Below, one piece after another: positions 34,826 to 44,500 of a stretch of 64,000 nt of DNA. The first letter of the stretch is position 1. Each line of letters starts with the position of its first letter. The position numbers were made by a program, and so were the translations under genes. Location of the stretch: contig JACMZG010001870.1 in NCBI GenBank assembly GCA_018340805.1, positions 21,875,159 to 21,939,158 on the forward strand. Direction: 5' to 3'. The stretch comes from Microvelia longipes (taxonomy: Eukaryota > Arthropoda > Insecta > Hemiptera > Veliidae). The notes beneath the pieces are model-generated. The model had not been told where the DNA came from, made no database searches, and worked only from the letters and a program-made list of their open reading frames with translations.

Positions 34826-37086
34826 ATATATATATGTTTTTCTAGACACTTTCTTGTAAACACTCTATCTTTCGAACGGATTAATATTTTTTAACCAAAC
34901 TTTGTAAAAAAATCAACCTTCGGGAGGACACGAACCCTATTGAAAACCAGGTTTTTGTGACGTCATTAACCCGGTTTGCTGAGTCAGCAAAATTTTGAAA
35001 AATCGGCAAAATTCAGGGTTAATATTTTTTTGCCGCGAAAAAGATCAATATTTATGTTTTTTGAGACGCTAAATCGAATGAAACCGGTCCGAAGACGATA
35101 CGACCATTCTAAGTGACCTAAAAATCGAAAAAACCATTGTAAATTACCAAAACCAAAATTTAGGTCGATAAAAAATAAATTCGAGTAGGGTGTCGTTTTC
35201 TATGTAATTTTGGGCGCTGAATCGAATGAAACCGAAGTCGATACGACTACTTTAAGTTACCAAAAAGTCGAAAAAACCACAAAGATTATATAAAACCAAA
35301 ATTACGGTCGTTGAAAATTAAATTTCGAGTAGGGTGTCATTTTCAATGTTTTTTGGGCCTCTGAGTTGAATGCCAGTGGTCCGGAGTCAATACGACTACT
35401 TAAACTCAGGGTACCTGGGTTCATATCCTGGAAGGGTCGATAATTTTTTATCGTTTTTTTTTTTTTACTTAATATAAGTTTACAACTAGAAAATAATTCT
35501 GGCGCGGTGGTCCGCATGTCGGGCGAATTTTCCTTTGGATGCGTGTTTTCGTGCTTTTTACATTATATAAGTTTACAACTACTAAATAAATAATTCCGGC
35601 GCGGTGGTCCGCTGTCGGGCGAATTTCATTTAGAATGCGTGTTTCCTTGCTAAACAACCCATTTCTTGCTTATGCAAGAACCATGCCCATTGCGTGGTTC
35701 CGGTTCATGCTTTAGAACCTAAGCAGTTACTCAATTGTCAAGCACTGCTCGTAACTCATTTTGTCTGTATGCGCTAAAACCTTTAAAGATAACTGACTAA
35801 GCTTAAAGATAAGTAATTAAGCTTTAAACTAGTGCAAATAATAGTGCGTACTTCTAATTTTAGAGGCATAGTTTTGTACAACAACTGGATGATTATGCGC
35901 ATTTCCTTGGAAAATACAGAAAAGGATTACGAGCAGTGCTTGACAATTGAGTAACTGCTTAGGTTCTAAAGCATGAACCGGAACCACGCAATGGGCATGG
36001 TTCTTGCATAAGCAAGAAATGGGTTGTTTAGCAAGGAAACACGCATTCTAAATGAAATTCGCCCGACAGCGGACCACCGCGCCGGAATTATTTTTAGTAG
36101 TTGTAAACTTATATAATGTAAAAAGCACGAAAACACGCATCCAAAGGAAATTCCGCGCCAGAATTTTTTCACTCTAAAACCGATGGAGCTCAGATCCTTG
36201 GCCCAGTGAGCTTCTTTCACTGTTGTTGTGACTTGACATTTACTTTAATAATTTTACATAGTTTAAATAATGACTTAATTTGATTTTGAATTAATGAATT
36301 CAATATAAGAACTATTTTAATTTCAACTTAGTTTACATGTTCTGATAGTATGCTCTAAGATTGTATTATTATATGTGGTTGTGGTTTTGTTTAACTTGAA
36401 ACACATATTTCCTATAACTAGAAATATTATTTATTTTAAAAAAATAAAATAAAATTGCTGCCATTTTTTATGTTTTCCTTCATATGCGTCTTTTTTGTTT
36501 ATTCTTCATCCAAATTGGATGAATTTAATCTTTAGCGTGTACAAAAAGAAGTGAGCAAACATCCCTGATATCCTGTCGTACATGCATATGAGTGTAGTGA
36601 TAGTAATGAAAAAAAGAAGCTTACTTAAAGCAAGTAGGACACGACGTTATGTATTTTTTTACTTCCAAAAATAGTGAAGAAGAACACCATCCGAAGACGG
36701 GGTTCTAATTTTTTATTTTAATTACAAAATAGCAAAGTTGTGCTGAAAGCGCAGTTTTTGACTGTGCAACTAGTCGCTAAAACGGTCATTTATATATACT
36801 ACTATAAACTTTTTTCATTTTTGGGACATGTAAGTGCCGCAACGCGGACAATAAATTGAAAAAATTGGGTGTAAATTGTAGCAAGTTATCAGAATTAAAC
36901 TTATGTTGTTGTTTTTTATCGTCACAAAGCCTTTCTTTAGTTTTAAAAGATATAATAGGGAAAATATGCAATAAGATACTTACTTTCTTTATACTTCGGG
37001 ATCGAAGCCTCTGAAAAGCGATTTATTAATAAAAATACTACAAGGAAAAAACTAAGTCGAAATAACCGGTCAGCAGGATATTCCAT
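28813..37086 (-). CDS. Secreted trypsin-like serine protease (snake-like), 318 aa
   Basis: A complete six-exon model: 36984-37086, 34418-34566, 31677-31786, 30449-30705, 29234-29400, 28813-28983, with all phases consistent. A signal-peptide-like N-terminus (RLFRLSFFLVVFLLINRFSEA) precedes a short pro-region with cysteines. The chymotrypsin-fold domain starts at LIHGGENA, where activation would cut before Ile; the residue before it is Leu rather than Arg, as in snake-like zymogens (commonly LIVGG). The catalytic triad is intact: His in SAAHC, Asp in HDIALFKL, Ser in GDSGGPL. The residue six before the Ser is Asp, predicting trypsin-like cleavage after Lys/Arg. No complete clip domain is visible. 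It is likely secreted into haemolymph, gut or saliva; which one cannot be told. AATAAA lies right after the stop. Confidence 0.92.
29234..29400 (-). CDS. Serine protease exon 5
   Basis: Entered in phase 1, left in phase 0. It encodes GTFSPVLQKANVVLNTESDC through GLEWSLMVCAKGD to KKQDTCK, which includes the specificity-pocket Asp directly before Thr-Cys-Lys. The donor is GTAAGT. Confidence 0.92.
30449..30705 (-). CDS. Serine protease exon 4: catalytic Asp
   Basis: The acceptor is TATTTTCAG and the donor is GTAAGT. It encodes GHAKYVRLGDLDL, EKIVHPKYNP, KYHDIALFKL (catalytic Asp), IRPICLYGG and WITGWGATE. Confidence 0.93.
31056..31246. repeat. TA microsatellite with duplicated unique insert
   Basis: Two TA tracts are each followed by the same word, ATTACTAAGGTTACTACGAT plus TCCATTCAA (31125-31153 and 31216-31245). 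The unit TA-tract plus unique sequence has been tandemly duplicated, in the intron between protease exons 3 and 4. Confidence 0.85.
31348..31420. repeat. TA microsatellite
   Basis: A TA tract with TATATTATATA interruptions, intronic in the protease gene, preceded by CACACACAGA. Confidence 0.9.
31677..31786 (-). CDS. Serine protease exon 3: catalytic His
   Basis: The acceptor is CTGTTTTAG. It encodes ALIGFMIGNQVSWKCGGTLI and SENFVLSAAHCSYNKQ. It leaves in phase 2 at GTAAGT; the alternative GTGTAA donor two bases earlier would break the frame of the next exon. Confidence 0.93.
33655..33790 (+). repeat. Dispersed repeat, copy 2 of 3
   Basis: It shares TTACCAAGTTGTCT, CTGTATGTGTG, TAGCTCC, CAGT/CCTGTGTGTTTATG and AATCTTTAGG-type words with the segment at 63054-63200, and more loosely with 2305-2480. 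It is intronic in the protease gene. Confidence 0.55.
34418..34566 (-). CDS. Serine protease exon 2: pro-region and activation site
   Basis: The acceptor is TTTGTTTCAG. It encodes KCAEYAKYVVTYIDD, DHCVTVETLIHGG and SKEFPFM. The donor GTACTT was chosen because it gives phase 0 and joins FPFM to ALIGF. A GTATGC further on would bring a stop in the next exon. Confidence 0.87.
34676..34833. repeat. TA microsatellite
   Basis: A long TA tract with ATAATATA interruptions. Its right edge is followed within about 20 bp by TTCTTGTAAACACTC, a member of the microsatellite-bordering repeat family. Confidence 0.95.
34851..34945 (+). repeat. Microsatellite-bordering repeat, copy D
   Basis: It contains CTTGTAAACACTCTATC, TTTCGAACGGATTA, CCAAACTTTGTAAAAAAATC and AACCTTCGGG. 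This matches in order copies B (13562) and C (41990). The following GGACACGAACCC is, on the minus strand, close to a tRNA B-box consensus. Confidence 0.55.
35066..35400. repeat. Tandem repeat, unit about 145 bp, just over two units
   Basis: AATCGAATGAAACCG, ACGATACGAC or TCGATACGACTAC, AAATCGAAAAAACCA or AAGTCGAAAAAACCA, and TTCGAGTAGGGTGTC repeat in the same order starting near 35072, 35220 and (partly) 35364. The third start is degenerate. Confidence 0.75.
35525..36158. mobile_element. Foldback element with 230-bp arms, copy 1
   Basis: The arms 35525-35757 and 35924-36158 are near-identical reverse complements around a 166-bp loop. Arm landmarks are CCTTTGGATGCGTG, AATTCCGGCGCGGTGGTCCG, CTAAACAACCCATTTCTTGC and CTTAGGTTCTAAAGCATGAA or its complement. 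The left side also has a tandemly duplicated subsegment (AAGTTTACAACTA to GGGCGAATT, 35473 onward). It is non-coding. The high arm identity suggests a recent insertion or arm-to-arm gene conversion. A diverged copy lies at 49604-50045. Confidence 0.82.
36984..37086 (-). CDS. Serine protease exon 1: signal peptide
   Basis: The ATG at 37086 opens MEYPADRLFRLSFFLVVFLL and continues to PKYKE plus one base (phase 1) before GTAAGT. The hydrophobic core and following polar residues fit a secretion signal. Confidence 0.82.
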
Positions 37087-37868
37087 GACTGAGGTCATCA
37101 CGCAGTCACCATCTTAATCCTTTTTATTCATCGATGTATCGATTTATATCGATTTCAAACAATCGATTCAATTATTTATTTATATAGTTGTCCTTGATTA
37201 TAATTACTTTTTTTAATCATTAAAAAAACTATCCTAAATTCTTGAGAGTGTGAGGCTTCCTTATTTAATTAAGTAATAATGGTATGTCAACATTATTTTA
37301 TTTTACCCTTATGTGTATTGCTATTATGAGCATTGCGAATGCACAGTTCATTTGTATTCAGAGTCATTACGTACATTTTTTTAGCAGTAGTAAATTAATT
37401 TTATTGCCTTAAAAAACTGCAATTTAATCAATAAAATTTAGATTTTTGTGTTAGTAGTTTTATTTATATAAGGAAAATTGCCCTTATGAAATTGTTGGTA
37501 CTTTTTTCTTGCATGCGCTCTAAAATATAGTATATCAACATTGGGAGTTAAGTTTTTTTACTATTCTGGATAGTAAAAATTAATTATATTAATGAAAATA
37601 AAACTGAAAATTTATTATTCCGCAAGAATAAAATGCTGCTTTACGGCCTCGTGAAAAAAGCACTATTAAGTCTATAAAAACAGGTTTTAAAAAAATAAAT
37701 AAATAGAAAATTTATTATGTTAGTATTTAAAAAAATATAATTGCTAATGTAATAAATACAAAATAAAAATACTACATAATATATTTGGGAGCAATAAACC
37801 ATGTACCGTTATTGCTTGCCACCCCTGAATTTCATAACCTATAACTTGGATGCTTTCCTATTATATTG

Positions 37869-37958
37869 TCACTGAGCAGAGGTTGAGTTTGTCTCTTGCT
37901 TAACGTTGCCCATAGGAGGACCAATCACAAGTGCAAATGAAAATAAACCACCGCAAAT
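37869..37958 (-). CDS. Gustatory receptor exon 4 (C-terminus)
   Basis: The acceptor is TTTTAATGTTACAG. It encodes ICGGLFSFALVIGPPMGN followed by VKQETNSTSAQ and TGA. Joined to exon 3 it gives the expected LLQS-I-GG-FSF order of the last transmembrane helix. The assignment rests on phase, position and weak motif similarity. Confidence 0.72.
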   Translation of the reverse strand: MCGGLFSFALVIGPPMGNVKQETNSTSAQ

Positions 37959-37972
37959 CTGTAACATTAAAA

Positions 37973-38046
<74 letters not shown>

Positions 38047-38079
38047 ATATATATATATATATAATATATATATATATAT

Positions 38080-38120
<41 letters not shown>

Positions 38121-41100
38121 GTAAACACTATTTAAGCTTAGTTTTTTTAAACAAGTTTTTTATTGGCAAAAGTATATATCTTAGTTGAAATATCTTGATT
38201 TATCACTTTAAAACGTGTGAGATATTAGTATGTTATTGTAAATGGGTAAAATTAATTATTATGAAGATGTATTTATTTTGAATTTTTAATTTAAAAAAAA
38301 TAACAATATAATTTAGATAAACTTTATATTATAAACGAAATATTTGATGCCTTAATTATAACTTTTGAATAACTTATTTACATAATAAAGGTCCATTTAT
38401 CTGATTAATTAACTAACCCAACCAATAATAAAATGCAAAAATAATTACTACAGTTGACACTTTATTATATCGCCTTTACATACTACAACATAAATATATA
38501 CTTAATCATTTAATTGATTAAACCCGCATTATAAGTTTAGATGTATGAAAACATTAAATTAAACCTGGGTCAAAACTAGACTTTGATGACTAGACTCTTT
38601 TGAGTTTTCATACTTTAATATGTACGCGCTGTGCTAATATAAAACGTTTGTATTAAATGTGAAATGATTGTTATAATAATTTAATTAAAGAAATTGAGGA
38701 ACTGTATTATAGTAAAGGTAAACTATAGTTTTTTAAGATTTTGAAAATCATACAGATAGTTTATTGCCTTAAATATAATTTAAAATTACGATTACTATGA
38801 TATTATTTTGAAACTTAGATTCAAAGTTTTATAAATAGAACTTTGGAACTTAGAATAAAACTTTGCTTAGAATGATCACTATTCCCATTGATCATAAGGT
38901 CTCAAGAACTTACATCAGGATAAGCTTGAGAAATTGTTATATTTTTATGAGTAGATTTCGACGGTTTAAACCACTAAGCAATCGCTTTATCGACCTTAGA
39001 TATCTTCAGCGGTCTATGATAAATTCACAAAAACAAATTCAACAAATAAGAATAATATTAATATTAAGTGGTAGAAAACTTAGGTCTGGTAATCTAAAAT
39101 GTCTGGTATCCAAAACAAATTGCAATAATTTGTCCAAAAATATTGTTTTGTTTTTAACCTTTCGCATTTCTTATTCCCTTTCGCATTTCTTATTCCAACT
39201 AAGATGAAGATAATAATACAACAAACAGAGTCTCGGTAACCAATAAGTGACCTATTATACTTTATCTGCCTTCTTATTTACAAAAAATTGGATGCTTATT
39301 AAATAGTAAGCCTTCCGTTGTTTACCAATGAACTTGGTTAATATTTTACATGATTTATGGATAATATCTAAAACATTTAGAAATCACAGATTGCATATGA
39401 ATTGTAACGGTAATTACACTTCATTGCTATTGCTATAATGATTTATTGTAAGATCGCAGGCGCCCTAAAATATTTCCACAGACCTCTAGGGGTCTGTGGG
39501 CTACTATACACTTGACGTAACCCTGTTAAACATATAGATATATTACTAGAGCCTATCTCAATACTTTAAGGCCTGAAACATCATTTTGGGCTTTATATAC
39601 TAAGGGGCATAGCCTACCTCAACACATTGAAACATGCCATTGATACATTGCCTCATACATAGGCCTGAAACATCGATTTATCACATATCACATGTGATAT
39701 GATTTGTACCTATTTTTTATTTGTATTTTTACCATTCTTTTATAAAAGTTACCGTAATTTTGTACTGATTATTTGATTACATTTTTAGCGAAGGTAGTCA
39801 GGTTACTTTTTCAATGTTTCAAAATTTAACCAATAGGTGCCCTCTAATAATAATACCTCTATGATTTTGGGGATCTATCTAACCTCATTGAAACCTCCTC
39901 TCATAGTTCTATATACAGGGTGTTTCATATAAAGTGTCCACCAAAGAAGAAGGTGATAGTACTCCTTAAAAGGAACAAAAAATGTTTTAATAATATAAAC
40001 CCGATCTCCAACCGTTTTCCACAAGGTCAAATTTAATATTTAAAAAATATTTACCCTCACATCATGAAATTGTTAATAGAGTTTAAACTGTTCAAGCTAG
40101 AAAGGCAAAATTGGTTGGTTGGTTGGAAATGGATCAATTTTTTTTTTAAAAATTGAATTTTATGGAATTTTTATGGTAAGGCATTAGAGGAAGTAGGAGA
40201 TGAGCAAAAGTTTAGCCAAGAACAGAAAAAATTCTCTTATGATAGCCCTTTAAGAGAACCCAAACTTCATCATAATTCAATAGTCAAAATGTTAAGCCAT
40301 TCTTCCTAGAAGTTGGAAATACTGATATTTTTTGGCATTTTTGCATATCTCTACAATGTTACATAAATAATTAAAAATGTCTAAAACAGGAGAAATGAAT
40401 GGTTTTAGAGAAATATGTGTAAGAATAAAATATGTTTATTTTACCCCATAGAGTCTGAAAATCGTATTACTAGTTAACTGTAAAAAAAATATTTTTTGTT
40501 GAAATGACACATTATTTTCTCCTTTATTCGACAGAAATTATCAATTTTTGCAACTTCTAGCAACAATAGCTGACATTTTTGACTATTGAATGTATAAAAA
40601 TGTTTAGATTTACTTAAAGGGCAATCATAAGAGAAGTTTTTTTCCGTTCTTGGCTAAACTTCAGCTCATCTATTACTTCTCTTATGCCCTACCATAAAAA
40701 TTCCATAAAATTTCAATTTTTTCAAAAAAAATCATTTTTCAACAAAATATTTGGGCAATAGTTTCAACAAATTTGACATAGTTAATAGTTCGTCCTTTAG
40801 GAAGTTTACTCAGATTTCCACCGTGACCAATTTCAACTTTCTAGCTTGAATAGTTTAAACATACATTACTGTGATGTTGACCGTATACATCACTGTGAGT
40901 TGACGTTATACATCACTGTGATGTTGACGGTAATTGACTGTGATGTTGACGGTATACATCACTGTGATGTTGATGTTATACAGCACAATGATGTTGACGG
41001 TATACATTACTGTGATGTTGACGTATACATCACTGTGAGTTGACGTATACATCACTGTAACGGTAATCACTGTGATGTTGACGGTATACATCACTGTGAT

Positions 41101-41485
41101 GTTGACGGTATACATCACTGTGATGTTGATGTTATACAGCACAATGATGTTGGTGGTATACATTCTGTTGACATACCGATTGCAGCAAAGGCATTCCTAT
41201 TTCAAAAAATCCATTTGCGGTTATAGTAACACGTTGATTATTTAAGTCTTCTAAAAACAAGTTTACCTGTCGACAAAAACCAACCAAACTTAAATAAACA
41301 TTAATTTTATTACATGAGTACATTAAATGATTCAATAAGATCATGCATAATACATTAATACCACAATGTAGCTTGCAATAATTTGTAAATAAATATATTT
41401 TATCGTATATTATTTTTTACGCTATTACACATTACAGTGGCGTAGCCAGGATTTAATTTCGGGAGGGGCTGAATGTTAAATATAG

Positions 41486-41554
<69 letters not shown>

Positions 41555-44500
41555 ATATTTGTATATTGTTCAAAGTTTTCAAACTATTTTTATATCTTTA
41601 ATTTTCATTGTTTATTTTTTTTATATATTATGATATTTATATTATAAGTTTTATTTTTTTTCACACATTTTTTGCGGGTTTAGTTATGTAAAAATTTCGG
41701 GGGGCTGAAGCCCCCTCAGCCCCCCCCCCTGGCTACGCCACTGACACATTATCAGGAATGTTTTTTAATTATTTTACTTGTACAGTATTTGCTTATTTTC
41801 ATGCGGTTTGAAAATCAATGTGAAAACAGGGCTGTCGGCCCCTCTGCGCTTTACGCGGCCTCGTTGTTTTGTGTTAATTGTTTCTGTTTTTAGCGAACTT
41901 ACAAAGAAAAAATGAGCTTATGAGATTGGGGTTATATAGGGGGGGGGGGGGCACCCTGATATATATATATATTTGTATGTATGTATGTAAGAGATTTTTG
42001 TGTCCTACGGGTTTCTATGGGACACGATAACTTTCGAACGCTTGGTACAAAATGAAACTTGGTTCAAAAATCAACCTTGTTAATGTGTTACCGTTAATGT
42101 TATTTGTGACGTCATTAACGCACCAAAATTACCCCAAAAAAGTTTCAAAAAATCACAAATCTTCATATAGTGTTAAGATTGGGCTGGAATATTTCACTCT
42201 TATATAACGATGTATGGTTTAAGAAACATCCCTTTCGTTGTATTATCAGTATTAGCTCCGGGTTTATTGGTTGATTAAACAAAACACTCCGTCATAATTG
42301 ATACAATATAAACAAATCAAGTTATCAATAATCAAAAATCAATTATTATATAATTATAAAAAAATACTATTATATAATAGTGTATTTAGGTACAACATCT
42401 TAATGAAATCTAAAACTATATCAATGTAAAATATCTTCAAGAACAATTGAATTATATATACCTGAGGATAGTGGTTACAAACTTAACAAAAGGGTGTTCA
42501 AGAAAGAAGTGCAAGTCCAATCTTAGTTTTTACAGATACTGTAAATAGGTGGCTTTGGTTTAATGCATATCTTTTCTAATTTGTGTTCTTAGTTAGAACA
42601 TTGCAACCCTGGACCTCCTTTTTTATTGTATTTTTCAAATTTCTTTTATTAAATTTACAATATTGCTTTACGTACCCCCTAAAGAAGTTTAGAGACCCCT
42701 CTTTTATAATTTTGGCTTTTATTTAGCGAATTTCCATAATGGGCCCCTGCACCCACGTAAAGCGAGCGAACGAGGAAAAAAGCATGATTAATCATTACTT
42801 TGGCTCATGTCATACCTCGTGCAATGCTTTATTACTCAGCTCATCAAAGTCAAAATTCAGAATTTTATCTGCTATCTCAATATTCTGAAAAAATGTGCAG
42901 CATTAGAAATTAAACAAATACACTTCAGTATTTAACATATATACTTACAAAGAGAGATCGTTTGGTGCAGTACAGATTTTCGGTCTTCTTGGGCCCCTCT
43001 GCTGGGATTAAACTATGGATATCTATGTTCAAATGCGAATTTTGATTAATTACACTAAAGGGGAATACAATGCAGGGAATAATGATTTTTTCCGTCCTTT
43101 CCTATCTTTATATATATATATATTTCATTACGTCCCAATAATTTCTTTCCTGTATTTCTAGACCAATTGTACATTTTAGGTGGAAATTTAACGTTATCTC
43201 TTTTTAAGGATAAGAATATTTTTTTCTAATTTAAATTTTATTTTAAAGAGAAAATGTTCTTGAATATTTTCTTATTAAATAATTGTAATTGTATAATGTA
43301 ATTATATAATTACATTATCATAATTATATCAATTTTATTAAATTGGCGTACTTGTACTTCTTTTATCAGTAAAGGCGCATGGTCCTTAACTACATTATGA
43401 TCGAGGGCGCATTTCTTGAAATAGTAAGGGTGCAAGGGCTTGAATACATAATGATTAAATGCGTACCTCTCTAAACAGTAAGGGAGTAAGGTCTATATAA
43501 ATGAAGATTAAGAGCGCACTTCTCTCAAGCGTGAGGTCTTAAAATATGAATGTTATACAAAAAATAACTCATTATTTACTCTTGCATTTCTTACTTTTCC
43601 CTCAACATTTTTTCTTTCTCTCTCTCCTTTTTTGTTAAATTTATGAGGACTGAGGGCGCATAGGGCATTTTCCAGGTTGCCCAACAAGTCCGGGCCTGGG
43701 GTGCATTAATAGCTATATTAAAGTAGTTTTATTTTACAATCTTCAATATTGTAATGTACATCATTACATGATGTCATGGAAGATCTATTTAAAAATAGAA
43801 TATATCCTATTTGTAGAAATGTATTGTCATTTTTTATGTAAAATATTAACATGTGCAATCTATAAATAGACATTTTATTTATTTATTTATGTCGGCCCGC
43901 TCAGAAGAAGTGCCTCGTGTATTGATTGTTGTTTTCTATTTTTCTTTGTTTCATTGTTGTTATTTATGTCATGGGAAGTTTCATCGTGTGGGCTGCTTCG
44001 CGGCCACCTCGCCTAGGACCCTTTGAGGCCACTTATTATGATTTTACTAAGATAATAGGCTAACTAGGGTAGATTATTAACTGTATTTGTTAAATTGATT
44101 TATATTTAGTTGTTAATATTTAATATATCTGAATTTTATTTTATGTACTTTCACCTAATAAAATTCTTCTTAAATTAATTTTATAATTCAACTCAGAAAT
44201 TTTTAGCACCCCCCCCCTCCTGAAAACACTTCACGATCAGGGGGATCGTGAACTCACAGGGGGTGAGTTGCTTCCACAGGTTGGAAATCACTGTGCTGAA
44301 GAATTGAAAATGGCACAAAAATCAGGCTTAAGGTTTAGTTGTGCTGCCCGGAAGTCAGTAGAACTAAGTAGTTAGTTGTTATAGACCATGTTTACCTATT
44401 TCGCTTTGTCAACAAAATTTAAGTTTCAATTGAGATTCAATTGGGTGGGGTTCTGCAAACCCTACACAAGGTTTACCTTACACATTTTTTTACTTGAATC

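Noticed and set aside
38863..39207. 114-codon plus-strand frame in a gustatory-receptor intron
   Set aside because: Low-complexity Ile/Arg/Leu/Ser composition, no motif, and a short tandem duplication at its end; no support for a gene.
40846..41163. Frames on both strands with repeated VMYTVNITV-like segments
   Set aside because: They are the translated minisatellite, not a repeat protein.
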